From assembly GCA_049518415.1 (NCBI GenBank), contig JBEKRX010000037.1, positions 4,005-68,004 on the forward strand: a stretch of DNA of 64,000 nt. Direction: 5' to 3'. This document shows, piece by piece, positions 54,795 through 63,922 of the stretch. The position numbers and the translations under genes were made by a program. The DNA comes from CAVQND01 sp049518415. GTDB taxonomy: Bacteria > Verrucomicrobiota > Verrucomicrobiia > Limisphaerales > UBA8199. The notes below the pieces were generated by a model. That model was not told where the DNA came from. It worked only from the letters and a program-made list of their open reading frames with translations, and did no database searches. Every line of letters begins with the position of its first letter. Position 1 is the first letter of the stretch.

Positions 54795-57700
54795 CTAAGT
54801 ACTGGGTGACGTAAATACGATGACGTAGGCGGCGAGGGATTTTTGGCGCAGACGAGGCGCGAGCACCGAGCATATCCGCAGCGATCTGTGAGGTGCGAGC
54901 AACGAAGTCTGCGCCGCGCGAATCTCGACCACCACCCCCGAGGCAGTGGTCGGGTCGAAGCGCAGCGAGGTGATGCAACCGGTCCAATGCTCGTTCTGGC
55001 CGACCGGGAGGAGGCAGGTGTGAAACTGCCCGTCCCCAACGACCGGCGCCGTGACGCTGGCCGCCTCCGAGGCGGCAGGCTCGGATGGCGTCGTCCAGAA
55101 CAACTGGGCCGTTCCGGGCCGGCTCAGCCTCATTTCCGCCAGCGCCCGCGTGTAGCAACTGGCGCGGATGCGGGTCTCCGGCAGCAGCCACGCCGGGTCG
55201 TCCGTGTTGGAGACGGCCCGCAACGTGTCCGCCTGAACACTCACGTCGGCCAGCCCCATCATCGGACGCCAGGCCGAGAGGGCCGGCCCAGACCAGGAGG
55301 CCAAGCCCGGCGGCGATTCCTTCGCTGCCTGCCGGGCGGCGCGGTACCATGAATCGCACGCGTGTCCGATGTCGGCCGGCGCAATGTCGACATGCGCGCG
55401 CGGGGCGTCGGTGAACACGTCGCGGATGACGTCCAGGTAGTCGAACCCATAACCGCGCGTGGGTTCGATATAATGGCCCTCGCCGAACTCGTTCCAGCAG
55501 CAGAAAATGAGCGTGTTCGCGCTCGGCCCCGCGCCGGCGCTCGAGTCCATCACGGCCTTGGCGCGCCGGCAGAGGTCCCGAAACTTCTCGGGCGTGTTGT
55601 CCGACCAGAAAAAGGGCGTCTCCTTCCAAGGGCGCGAGTCCCAGCCCATCATCGCCGCCGTAATGTCCGGCAGCAGGCCATAGCTGCGTTTGGCCTTCCA
55701 AATCTGCTCCTGTTGCTCGATGAACCCCTGATAAGGGGCGCAGACGAAATCGCCCACCGTTTTAACCTCTGCCGGCTGCCGCCACCCGGACCCGTAGGCT
55801 GAACTGGCGTCCCAACCTTCCTTGGCCATGGTTTCGAGCGTTGGCCGGTCGGCGGTGCCCACGCAGCCGACCAGGTAGAGGCCGCCCAGGCCCTTTTGCC
55901 TGCAGACGGCGCGCATGGCGTCGAAGGCGCGGCGGACTTCCTGGACCGAGCCCAGTTGCCGCGTGACGTTCTGCGGAACCCATACGTAGAGGACCGGCTT
56001 GCCGTCCACCCGGAGATAGGAGGGGTGGGAGAAGTAGTTTTCCAGCCAGAACGGGAGCAGGTTGTCCAGCAAGTCCCGGGTGGAGCCGACGCCCTGGCCG
56101 CAGCCGTTCTCCCACATGATGCCGAAATTGATGCGGGGCAGAAAGCGGGCTTTGAGCAGACCGTCATGAATGGCGTGGCCGAGGGTCTGGGTCACGGGGG
56201 CGTTGAGATTCGAGCGGTACCAGCAGTAGATGACGCCGGTAATGCCGTGTTCGAGCCAGTACTTGATGTGCCAGTCGGCAACCTCAGGGTCGCCCTCGTT
56301 GTAGCAGCCGAGCACCGGCTCACGCTCCGGCCACGGCTCGAGGGCGCCCCAACCGGTGTGCGTGCCGGTCTTCCAGAGCGGACAATAATGCGTCCAAAGC
56401 GTGTATCGGCCCCGCGGCGGCGCAACGGGCTCGGGAACATAATCCGTCTTGGGCAGTTCGAGGCGGGCGTGGAACCGGATGGGCTGGTCTTTGGCTATGG
56501 GCGGCGCGCCGTCTGCCGAGAGGGCCGCCTGAAACGAACCGGTCATGGACCGCGAGGCCTGTACGGGCCAGGTCACTTCCCGGGTCTCCTGGAAGCCCAT
56601 CGTTCCGAGCCGATGGACGTTCGAGCCGTCCAGCGACACGCCCGGCGGCGCGGCCAGCGTGGCTTGGACGTTGGAAGCCGTGCCGCCCGCGTTTCGGATG
56701 CGAACAACGATTGTGTCGGGCCGGCCCGCGCGGGGCAGCGTCGAGCCGGGGAAAATGTCTATCACGCTCAGTTCCGGTTCGGCCTGGGCTTGCTCGGTGA
56801 GGCGAAGGTATTGGATGGCCGCCATCGAGGCGGCCGCTTCGGAGGGGGCAAGGCCCAGGGCCAGCAGGCGGCCGCCCCAGCCGGACCAGGTCCAAGGCTC
56901 CAGCAGGTAAGTGTGCGGTTTGCCGTCCGCAAGCGTGGCAAACCGGATGCGTCCGGCGCCCAGAGTAGTCACGAAGATCAACTCGCCTCGCGTCCCGGAG
57001 TCCAGGGCCATGCGAAAGCTCAGGAAGTCCTTTTTCCCAATGGCGGCGTCCAGCCCCGGGCGCAGGACATGCCCGCGGGGCGAGCGGCTGGTTACGAGCA
57101 TCGCGCCGGGGCCGGCACGCGCCGAGGCGTCCCCTCCGGCATTCCAGCCTTGCAGGCCCTTGGAGAAATCGAACTCCGTGAGCGCGGCGCCGGGCGCCTG
57201 GGGATGGGGCTCAATCCCGTAGGCGTGGCCGAGGATGTCGGCGGGCGGCAGCATTTTCCGGTAAATCCTCACATACTCGATCTCGCCGGCAAAGGCCGCG
57301 CCGAGCGCGACGCCCGAGCCAAGGCACAGCGGGTTGTCGGTGGCTGCGGGCGCCGGCGCCTCGCGCGCCACGCTGAAGGGCTCGCCATCAACCCAAAGAA
57401 ACGACTTATGCCCGTCCCAGGCAGCGACGACATGATACCACTGGTTGGTCGCCGGGGGATATGCGCTTACCCGAGGCTCCCACTGCCCATCACCATAGAC
57501 GTAAAAAGAAATCCGGCTTCCCTCCGACGGCCAGTCAATGCGCAAGGTGTACTCCTTGTCTTTGAAAACGATGTTGCGACCGTCCGAAAGGTCGCTGGGG
57601 CGAATGCGGGTCTCGATGCTGAAGCCGGGCTTCAGATTCAGGCGGGGCGTCGAGCCCACGGTCATCGCGGGCCCGGGGCCCGGACTCCAGAACCCGACCA

Positions 57701-57905
57701 GGCCATCGACGCCGGTCTGAGGCGGAGGCGCGGCGGACAAAGTCCAGACGGCGAAAAGGCATAGCGCGATTGGCAGGAAGACCCTGCCGCAGCCAAAGCG
57801 GCCGGCAGTCTCGTCCGCAGTGAGCAGCCGGTCCCCGTGCCGCTCTGGCTCGGGCCTGTGCCGCTCTGGCTTGAGCCTGTGCCGCCCGTTTTGTTGGTCT
57901 TTCAT
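54795..57905 (-). CDS. Large exported GH99/WbsX-like protein with LamG domain
   Basis: 1,036 residues from ATG 57905. After a basic leader and signal-like helix (FLPIALCLFAVWTLSAA) come a LamG domain (FSIETRIRPSDLSDGR, WYHVVAAWDGHKSFLWVDGE), a CARDB-like domain (about 380-480) and a WbsX/GH99-like barrel (YNEGDPEVADWHIKYWLEHG, NFGIMWENGC, WNEFGEGHYIEPTRGYGFDY). It probably cleaves mannan-like or other glycans. The last 35 or so residues (LLAPHRSLRICSVLAPRLRQ) derive from a repeat and do not look like protein core. Confidence 0.8.
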   Translation of the reverse strand: MKDQQNGRHRLKPERHRPEPERHGDRLLTADETAGRFGCGRVFLPIALCLFAVWTLSAAPPPQTGVDGLVGFWSPGPGPAMTVGSTPRLNLKPGFSIETRIRPSDLSDGRNIVFKDKEYTLRIDWPSEGSRISFYVYGDGQWEPRVSAYPPATNQWYHVVAAWDGHKSFLWVDGEPFSVAREAPAPAATDNPLCLGSGVALGAAFAGEIEYVRIYRKMLPPADILGHAYGIEPHPQAPGAALTEFDFSKGLQGWNAGGDASARAGPGAMLVTSRSPRGHVLRPGLDAAIGKKDFLSFRMALDSGTRGELIFVTTLGAGRIRFATLADGKPHTYLLEPWTWSGWGGRLLALGLAPSEAAASMAAIQYLRLTEQAQAEPELSVIDIFPGSTLPRAGRPDTIVVRIRNAGGTASNVQATLAAPPGVSLDGSNVHRLGTMGFQETREVTWPVQASRSMTGSFQAALSADGAPPIAKDQPIRFHARLELPKTDYVPEPVAPPRGRYTLWTHYCPLWKTGTHTGWGALEPWPEREPVLGCYNEGDPEVADWHIKYWLEHGITGVIYCWYRSNLNAPVTQTLGHAIHDGLLKARFLPRINFGIMWENGCGQGVGSTRDLLDNLLPFWLENYFSHPSYLRVDGKPVLYVWVPQNVTRQLGSVQEVRRAFDAMRAVCRQKGLGGLYLVGCVGTADRPTLETMAKEGWDASSAYGSGWRQPAEVKTVGDFVCAPYQGFIEQQEQIWKAKRSYGLLPDITAAMMGWDSRPWKETPFFWSDNTPEKFRDLCRRAKAVMDSSAGAGPSANTLIFCCWNEFGEGHYIEPTRGYGFDYLDVIRDVFTDAPRAHVDIAPADIGHACDSWYRAARQAAKESPPGLASWSGPALSAWRPMMGLADVSVQADTLRAVSNTDDPAWLLPETRIRASCYTRALAEMRLSRPGTAQLFWTTPSEPAASEAASVTAPVVGDGQFHTCLLPVGQNEHWTGCITSLRFDPTTASGVVVEIRAAQTSLLAPHRSLRICSVLAPRLRQKSLAAYVIVFTSPST

Positions 57906-57947
57906 CCGGTCTTGCAATCGATTTCGAGGACACCGGGCGGCAAAGGG

Positions 57948-58114
57948 CGCGCGGCGGCCAGTTTTTTGGTAAAAATGGCCAATGTGGCCAATCCAGGCAA
58001 TGCAGCCAATAATCCAGCCAATGCGGCCAATCCAGCCAATGTGGTTCATCCAGCCAGTGTGACCAATCCAGCCAATGTGGGCAACGCAGTGTTCCGCTCG
58101 GCTGCGGGATTTGC
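57948..58114 (-). repeat. 9-bp minisatellite element, copy C
   Basis: About twelve units of AATSYRGCC type with the same borders as copy B: CCAGTTTTTTGGTAAAAATGG at the gene side, GCAGTGTTCCGCTCGGCTGC at the other. The proximal border is 43 bp upstream of the GH99-like start codon; orientation relative to the gene is the same as copy B. Confidence 0.85.
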
Positions 58115-58180
58115 TGCGCCGCCGTTTGCGCCTGGCTGGGAGTTGCTCGCCGGCGCTGAAGACGATAAGCTTGCCCAGTT

Positions 58181-59236
58181 ATGCGCAAAAGAGCCCCGCT
58201 TGCAACCTGCCTGCTGCTGGTCGTGTTTGTTCTGTGCGCCCTGGATGGCGCGCTTCCCATCGGGGGCGCTGAGTCAGCCAACCCGCCGGCGGGCGCGGCT
58301 CAGCAGCAGACGCAAGCGATCGGACGGCCCGTGCGGGTGGTCAGCCTTAGCTTCCATGGCAAGAGCCTGGCCGAGATTACGGAGCTTGTGGACCGGGAGG
58401 GAGCCAAGGGGGCGGACCTGATTGTCCTGCCCGAGACCTGGCGAGGTCAAAAGGACAGCCCGGAGGCTTTGGACGGTCCCACGATTAGCGGGATGGCGGC
58501 GCTGGCGAAGCGGCACAGCACCTACCTGGTCTGTCCGATTGACCGCCGGGAGGGCAACCGCCGGCTGAACTCGGCGGTGCTGCTGGACCGGGCCGGGGCA
58601 ATCGCGGGTGTCTATGACAAGGTTTATCCCTACTGGAGCGAGTATGATCTGCATCCGCCGGTAGAGCCTGGGCGGCAGGTGAAGGTGTTTGAGACCGATT
58701 TCGGCAAGCTGGGCCTGGCGATCTGTTTCGATGTCAATTTCCCCGAGGTCTGGGAACAACTGTCCGAGCAGGGGGCTGAACTGGTGGTCTGGCCGAGCGC
58801 GTATTCGGCCGGCACATCCCTCCAGGCGCATGCGCTCAACCACCACTTCTATATCGTGACCTCCACGCTGACCTGCGACTGCCTGGTGTACGACATCACG
58901 GGCGAACAACTGCTCTACCAAAAGAGTCCCCAGGTCAATGTGAGCCGGATCACCCTCGACCTGGACCGGGGCATCTATCACCAGAACTTCAACCTGGAAA
59001 AGCGGGATAAGCTGCTGAAAGAACACGGCAACGCGGTGAAACAGGTCAAGTGGCTGGAGCGCGAGCAGTGGTTTGTGCTGCAGGCCACGAGGCCAGGGGT
59101 GAGCGCGCGGGGCTTGGGGCAGCAGTACGGCCTGGAGGAATTGCGGACGTACCTCCGCCGCAGCCGGGTGGAGATCGACCAGCGGCGCGGGTGGAAGCTG
59201 GCCGAGCCCAGCCGTGCCGGCGCCGGAGGCAAGTAA
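58181..59236 (+). CDS. Exported carbon-nitrogen hydrolase (nitrilase superfamily)
   Basis: 351 residues with a signal peptide (APLATCLLLVVFVLCALDGA). The catalytic triad is present: Glu in LIVLPETWRG, Lys in GVYDKVYPYW, Cys in LAICFDVNFPEVW. Hydrolyses amides or carbamoyl groups; substrate unknown. Divergent from the GH99-like gene across minisatellite C. Confidence 0.85.
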   Translation: MRKRAPLATCLLLVVFVLCALDGALPIGGAESANPPAGAAQQQTQAIGRPVRVVSLSFHGKSLAEITELVDREGAKGADLIVLPETWRGQKDSPEALDGPTISGMAALAKRHSTYLVCPIDRREGNRRLNSAVLLDRAGAIAGVYDKVYPYWSEYDLHPPVEPGRQVKVFETDFGKLGLAICFDVNFPEVWEQLSEQGAELVVWPSAYSAGTSLQAHALNHHFYIVTSTLTCDCLVYDITGEQLLYQKSPQVNVSRITLDLDRGIYHQNFNLEKRDKLLKEHGNAVKQVKWLEREQWFVLQATRPGVSARGLGQQYGLEELRTYLRRSRVEIDQRRGWKLAEPSRAGAGGK

Positions 59237-59239
59237 GAC

Positions 59240-59363
59240 TGGCTCAGAGGCGGGGGCACAATCCAGACCCGCGCGGGCCGTCCGTGAACACGTCGCGGAT
59301 GACGTCCAGGCAGTCGAAGCCATAACGGCGGGTGGGTTCGATATAATGGCCCTCGCCGAACTC
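59240..59363 (-). pseudogene. Duplicated fragment of the GH99/WbsX-like gene
   Basis: Bases 59280-59363 match 55407-55490 at 79 of 84 positions and encode FGEGHYIEPTRRYGFDCLDV, the same stretch as in the large gene. No other part of that gene is present. Probably the relic of a tandem paralogue. Confidence 0.75.
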
Positions 59364-59550
59364 TCGGGGCGATGGGTGTCCACGCGGCCGGCATTGTGCT
59401 GGTCCGCATGATGAACGGAATCGGGGCCGTTACTGCTGCTTGATGCGGTAGAACCTCGAGGGGTTAGGTGAAGCAGCAGGAGTTCAGGCAATCCTGGCAG
59501 TGGCCGGCCAGTTCAATGCTGGCTGAACTCGCCGCGAGGAACGCAAACGC

Positions 59551-62373
59551 TTAGCCTGTCACTGCCAAGTCAAGGAGGTCCTCGACCGGCGCAGCAACCT
59601 GACGGGCGAAGGCAAATTCGATGTCGGTGATTCGTGGTGCGATGGCCTTGATGCGCGAATCGAGGTTCTCGGCATCCTTATGAAGAAGCGGGCTCTGGCC
59701 CGCAGGATCAATACCCGCCGGCTCCAGGATATCCTTGGCGACCATGTGGCTGCACCAAGCACGGGGCGAAAACGCAGGGGCCTTCTTGTTTCGCTTCGCC
59801 TCAAGAATGGCCTCTTGCGCTTCAGCTTCGCCGAGAGCCGCGTAGCTGCGAAGGCGGGTGAACGCTCTCGCGGCAGGCTTGAGCCGTTCAGCCCCGTCCC
59901 GCAGAGCGAGGTGGGCGAGCCCTTCTTGGAGGTCGGCGAGCGGTGCGGCCGAAGGGTGAACTGCACGCAGTTGCAGTACGGGGCGAAGGACAGCCTCTTT
60001 CTGGGCTGCTACTTTGAGCTGGTACCCTTCTCTTTGTGCTTTTATTCGAGCCGCCTGTGCCGCGACAGCCAGGAGGGCAACTGCGTCACCCGTGGGCGCG
60101 GGTGGCTCGACTCCTTCGTCGAGGGCGAGGGCTGCAAGCTCGGCGTGAGCACGTGAGTCGCTCGGACGCAAGGCGAGCACCTCATCTAAGAGTTTACGGG
60201 CGCCATCCCTTAGCCGGCCTGGGTCGATGGCTCGTCGTTCGATTGGCAGGTTAGCTTGACGCCTTGCGGACCTCCGCAGAAACGCGGCGCGAGCCAGACG
60301 CAAGTGATAGCCCGTCGCGTTCCAGCGGGGCAGCGTAGGAACTACAGTTGTTATGATGGTGGATTCTTGAACCGTTTTGATCCCGCTCTCGCTCTTGAAT
60401 GCCTCTTCATCAAGTGTCTGTTGCCAGGGCTGGGCTGGAAGTGCGGGCGGCGTGTCCGAGGCCGGAAGGAATTCCGGTGGGTTGTCGTCCGTGGAAGAAT
60501 CCTCCTGACCTCCCGCCGCTGGTGGGCGGCGACCGCGATTCAAGCCCTCCATCGCGTATGTATTCTGCGGTTCAAGCCTTCTGGCCTGTTCATACAGCTT
60601 CTCCGCCTCCGCTAGGTGCCCGAGCCGCCATTCAATCCATCCCCAGCCACACAACGCAACCACCTTGTTATGGATGTCAGCTTGAGATGCACTGGAAACC
60701 GCGCGATACAACGCGACAGCTTCCTCAAAAGCCGCCAATCCATCCACAAGCCCACGCGACCCTTGCATGGTTCGGACATACGCCAGGCCATTGCGAGCGA
60801 CAACATCGTCGTCGAAATCCTTCACGGCTTGGCGATAGACTTCCTCGGCCTCGCCCAGACGTCCCTGGGCCTTGAGCACTCCTGCCAAGCCAGTGCGAGC
60901 GACAGCATCGTCAGGGAAATCCTCCACGGCTTGGCGATAGACTTCCTCGGCCTCGCTCAAACGCCCCTGTGGCTTGAGCACTTCTGCCAAGCCACTGCGA
61001 GCGACAGCATCGTCGGGGAAATCCTCCACGGCTTGGCGATAGACCTCCTCGGCCTCGCTCAAACGGTGCTGTGCCCTGAGCACTTCTGCCAAGCCGTTGC
61101 GCGAATAGGTATCGAATGGAAACCGGTCAGCCGTCGCCCACGCCAACCGCCAGCAGCGTGCTGGATCATCGCGCTTGATTACATCAACCAGCAAGTTCCA
61201 CCCTATCGCATCACCGGGCTCCCAGCGCACCTTTTCTCGCCCCCATTGCTCGGCCTGCCTGGTGTCCCAATCCCTGATGCATGTGGCAAAACGACCGAGC
61301 GACTTCACTACAAAAGATCTATTTCCCGTGCGAAGAGCATGATGGCGCTGCTTTTCAAGAAGCGCTTCGGCAAATGCAGTTGCGTTTGGCCGCCGATTCT
61401 CAATCAATTCAGCGACGTGGTCGGGGTCCCCTTGGGTGTCCCAATTCGGTGCCAAACCTCGGTCGGCCAACGACGGCACCTCCGAGCCAGAGTCGTCTCG
61501 GGCTTCGACACGCGCCTGGAAACGTTGAGTGTGTGGCGATCGGGCCTTGATCCTCGTGAGAAACTGCCAGATGCAGTCCGTGTACTCATGCTCGAAACGG
61601 TCGCGGACCTCACTTCCGATCACTTCCGCCCACTCGTTTTCGAACGTGGGGTACTGGCGCCGGCTGCGGCGAAAGAGGTATTCAATTTCTTCGAGGGCTT
61701 GTTTGGCATCAAGCATCCCCTCGCGTTCCAGACGACTCAGCGCCTTTGCGACCACGAAGAGCGCACCGGCCACGTCGTAGCGAAATCCGCCGGACGACGG
61801 CAGACGGCGGATTCCCGCCAGCGCCAGTCCGGCATAGCGGACAGGGAAACCTGCCGGCAATTCAGCCAAGCGCCACCAGAAGGACCGGAGCGAGTCGTCG
61901 CGCTGATGCAGCGCAACAGCGTTCAAGCATGCGAAAAAGGCATCGGTGCCGCGGGCGGAGAAGAGCTGAGCTGCAAAACCAGTCGCGTCGGCCAGCCGCT
62001 CCGTCAACGCCAAGGCAGACGCTTCCAGAAGCGCAGGCGACGGTCCCGACTGGTAAGTGGCGGAAACGGTTGCCCCCACTGTTTCCCAGGTCGCAAGCAG
62101 CAGAGAGCGGGGGCCAAGTCCGTCCTCTCCCCAATGCTGGGCGATCCAGCCAGCGAGAGTCTCGTCCACGCGTTTGGCAAAGTCCCCAGCCTCTCCGATC
62201 TTCAGCACCCAGCCGCTCAGGAGCGCGCGCGGCTCGGCCTCTGACAGATTCTCCAAGTCAAAACGGCCTGCCAACAGGTCATGCAGCGCCTTCGGAGCGT
62301 CTGCCTCGAACGCCTCGAACCAGCCATGAAGCGGCGAGGCGTCCAGCTTGTCTTTCCAGATCGTAGCAGGCAT
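59551..62373 (-). CDS. Large TPR protein of unknown function
   Basis: 940 residues, no signal peptide or membrane segment. The N-terminal 420 residues are helical and unrecognised. Around residues 445-550 lie three to four 34-residue tetratricopeptide repeats that are almost identical (LSEAEEVYRQAVEDFPDDAV), implying recent duplication of a 102-bp unit. A Pro/Ser-rich linker and another helical domain follow. It starts three bases after the stop of the gene at 62377, so the two are translationally coupled and probably form a complex. Confidence 0.75.
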   Translation of the reverse strand: MPATIWKDKLDASPLHGWFEAFEADAPKALHDLLAGRFDLENLSEAEPRALLSGWVLKIGEAGDFAKRVDETLAGWIAQHWGEDGLGPRSLLLATWETVGATVSATYQSGPSPALLEASALALTERLADATGFAAQLFSARGTDAFFACLNAVALHQRDDSLRSFWWRLAELPAGFPVRYAGLALAGIRRLPSSGGFRYDVAGALFVVAKALSRLEREGMLDAKQALEEIEYLFRRSRRQYPTFENEWAEVIGSEVRDRFEHEYTDCIWQFLTRIKARSPHTQRFQARVEARDDSGSEVPSLADRGLAPNWDTQGDPDHVAELIENRRPNATAFAEALLEKQRHHALRTGNRSFVVKSLGRFATCIRDWDTRQAEQWGREKVRWEPGDAIGWNLLVDVIKRDDPARCWRLAWATADRFPFDTYSRNGLAEVLRAQHRLSEAEEVYRQAVEDFPDDAVARSGLAEVLKPQGRLSEAEEVYRQAVEDFPDDAVARTGLAGVLKAQGRLGEAEEVYRQAVKDFDDDVVARNGLAYVRTMQGSRGLVDGLAAFEEAVALYRAVSSASQADIHNKVVALCGWGWIEWRLGHLAEAEKLYEQARRLEPQNTYAMEGLNRGRRPPAAGGQEDSSTDDNPPEFLPASDTPPALPAQPWQQTLDEEAFKSESGIKTVQESTIITTVVPTLPRWNATGYHLRLARAAFLRRSARRQANLPIERRAIDPGRLRDGARKLLDEVLALRPSDSRAHAELAALALDEGVEPPAPTGDAVALLAVAAQAARIKAQREGYQLKVAAQKEAVLRPVLQLRAVHPSAAPLADLQEGLAHLALRDGAERLKPAARAFTRLRSYAALGEAEAQEAILEAKRNKKAPAFSPRAWCSHMVAKDILEPAGIDPAGQSPLLHKDAENLDSRIKAIAPRITDIEFAFARQVAAPVEDLLDLAVTG

Positions 62374-62376
62374 GAA

Positions 62377-63396
62377 TCAGATCGCGTCGGTTTCTCGAGC
62401 GTAATCGGCCCAGCCCGTCTGGGTGCGCAAGGATGCGAGGTGCGCTCGCCGCGCATTATCGTGGTCACGAGGAACCCGGCGAGTGACAGTTCCCACCCGG
62501 AAGAGGTGGCTTGCGGCAAGACGTAAGCCGGGATGTACCAGTTCCGGGGTCAGTTGGCCTTGTTCAGTCAGATCCACCGCAAAACCATGATCCGAAGTCG
62601 CTGGCGTCGGGCAAAATGCATAGGACAAAGCGTGATCCAACACTGACGGCACTACAAGGGGATGTTCCTCCGAACGCCCCGCCACGAGAGGCAACTCGCC
62701 CACGGAATAATCGAAAACCAAAAAGTTGTCGCCTGGCTCAAAATCGGTGAGACCAAGCCAGTTGCACAGTTTGTCGGCCCATCCGGCAGCGTCATCGGCG
62801 GGAGTAGAGCCAAAAAGACCACTGACGTGCGCGAGGAAAGTGACGAACGCCGGACGCCGGTCTTGCCCCCGATGCCAGTCCGCGAACAGAACGTCGAGTT
62901 CCCTCGCGGCTGCCGAATCGCGTTTACCGTGAGGAGCTGCCTGTCTGGCGAGGTCAAGGATCTCTTGCCCGATCTTTGCTTGGTCGCCACTGCGCGCAGC
63001 GATGACGCTGGCGATGTCGGCGGCCTTCTCGCACCGCAGCAGCCGAAGCTGCTCATCGGCGCCGCCAACGTCAGAGAAACCAGCGGGATCAGCGAACGTT
63101 TCGGGGCATTCGATGTCGTTCGGATCGAATGGCGCACCCGTCCTATACGCCTCACCTTGCCCTCGGTGAACCTTCTCCTTCAAATAACCCCCGTGCAGGT
63201 TCCTCCAATTCGGGAAGTCGAGCGGATTCAAGTCCGGTACGAAACGGTGATAACTCGCCGTCCGGTCAGCGGAGACATTCTCGTCCAGCAAGAAGTTCCG
63301 CGCCGTGAAGCGCTGGTTTCCGTGAGCGGGGTCTCGGCCGACGCGTCGGAGCGCCTCGATCGAGGCTGTGTCGTGCGAAAACAAGGGTGATGGCAT
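62377..63396 (-). CDS. Unrecognised protein coupled to the TPR protein
   Basis: 339 residues from ATG 63396 (MPSPLFSHDTASIEALRRVG). Soluble, rich in Asp, Arg and aromatic residues; FPNWRNLHGGYLKEKVHRG and EELDVLFADW-like stretches show no known motif. First gene of a two-gene unit with the TPR protein. The upstream DNA is AT-richer than the rest of the window and a possible transposase end lies beyond it, so the pair may be an accessory module, for example a defence or conflict system; this is speculation from context. Confidence 0.6.
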   Translation of the reverse strand: MPSPLFSHDTASIEALRRVGRDPAHGNQRFTARNFLLDENVSADRTASYHRFVPDLNPLDFPNWRNLHGGYLKEKVHRGQGEAYRTGAPFDPNDIECPETFADPAGFSDVGGADEQLRLLRCEKAADIASVIAARSGDQAKIGQEILDLARQAAPHGKRDSAAARELDVLFADWHRGQDRRPAFVTFLAHVSGLFGSTPADDAAGWADKLCNWLGLTDFEPGDNFLVFDYSVGELPLVAGRSEEHPLVVPSVLDHALSYAFCPTPATSDHGFAVDLTEQGQLTPELVHPGLRLAASHLFRVGTVTRRVPRDHDNARRAHLASLRTQTGWADYARETDAI

Positions 63397-63922
63397 AGAC
63401 CTCTCAGCTAGTGCCAATTACGGATCAGGCGTATCCCAACACCAAGGGCAAAAATCATGCGGTCATATGTTATGGGACACAGGGGCGAAACGGAAGCCCT
63501 GTTTTTTCCTACCTCTTGTGTGGGTATGCAGCCGTTTTGACAGGTCACATTCTGCAAAGAACAACGGACGACGTGCATGTTCCCACGCTCGGTTTGAACA
63601 TTGTTGAACGGGCGCTGCATATTGGTTCGGTTCTATTGGCCGACTGAGCCGAAAATAGCAGCAAGTCCTTGGAATTCAACATCCAATTTTAGGCGCTGCG
63701 GCAGAATGTGTGGGTCAGAATGGCACATCCCAACGGCAGGCAGCCGGGTCCGTTACGCAGTGGCGACCAGCGGCGAGGCGAGTTGAGCCTCGGGGGCCCG
63801 TCGTCGCCGCTCGGCCGCCTGCCCTTCGGCATGCGCCGACCTCTTGGACGGCGACCTTTCCGCGTCGCATTTCATTGTGACTAAGTGCTCTGGGTCATAA
63901 GTTCGGTGACGTATTTTTCAGG
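63397..63922. other. AT-richer gap upstream of the coupled pair
   Basis: About 525 bp. Overlapping short frames exist on both strands (63411-63647 plus, 63408-63620 minus) but neither has family features. A GAGGCGAGTTGAGCCTC palindrome lies near 63776. Probably promoter region plus mobile-element debris. Confidence 0.4.

Noticed and set aside
63408..63647. Overlapping frames on both strands near 63.5 kb
   Set aside because: Mutually overlapping, no Shine-Dalgarno or family features; left as unassigned gap.
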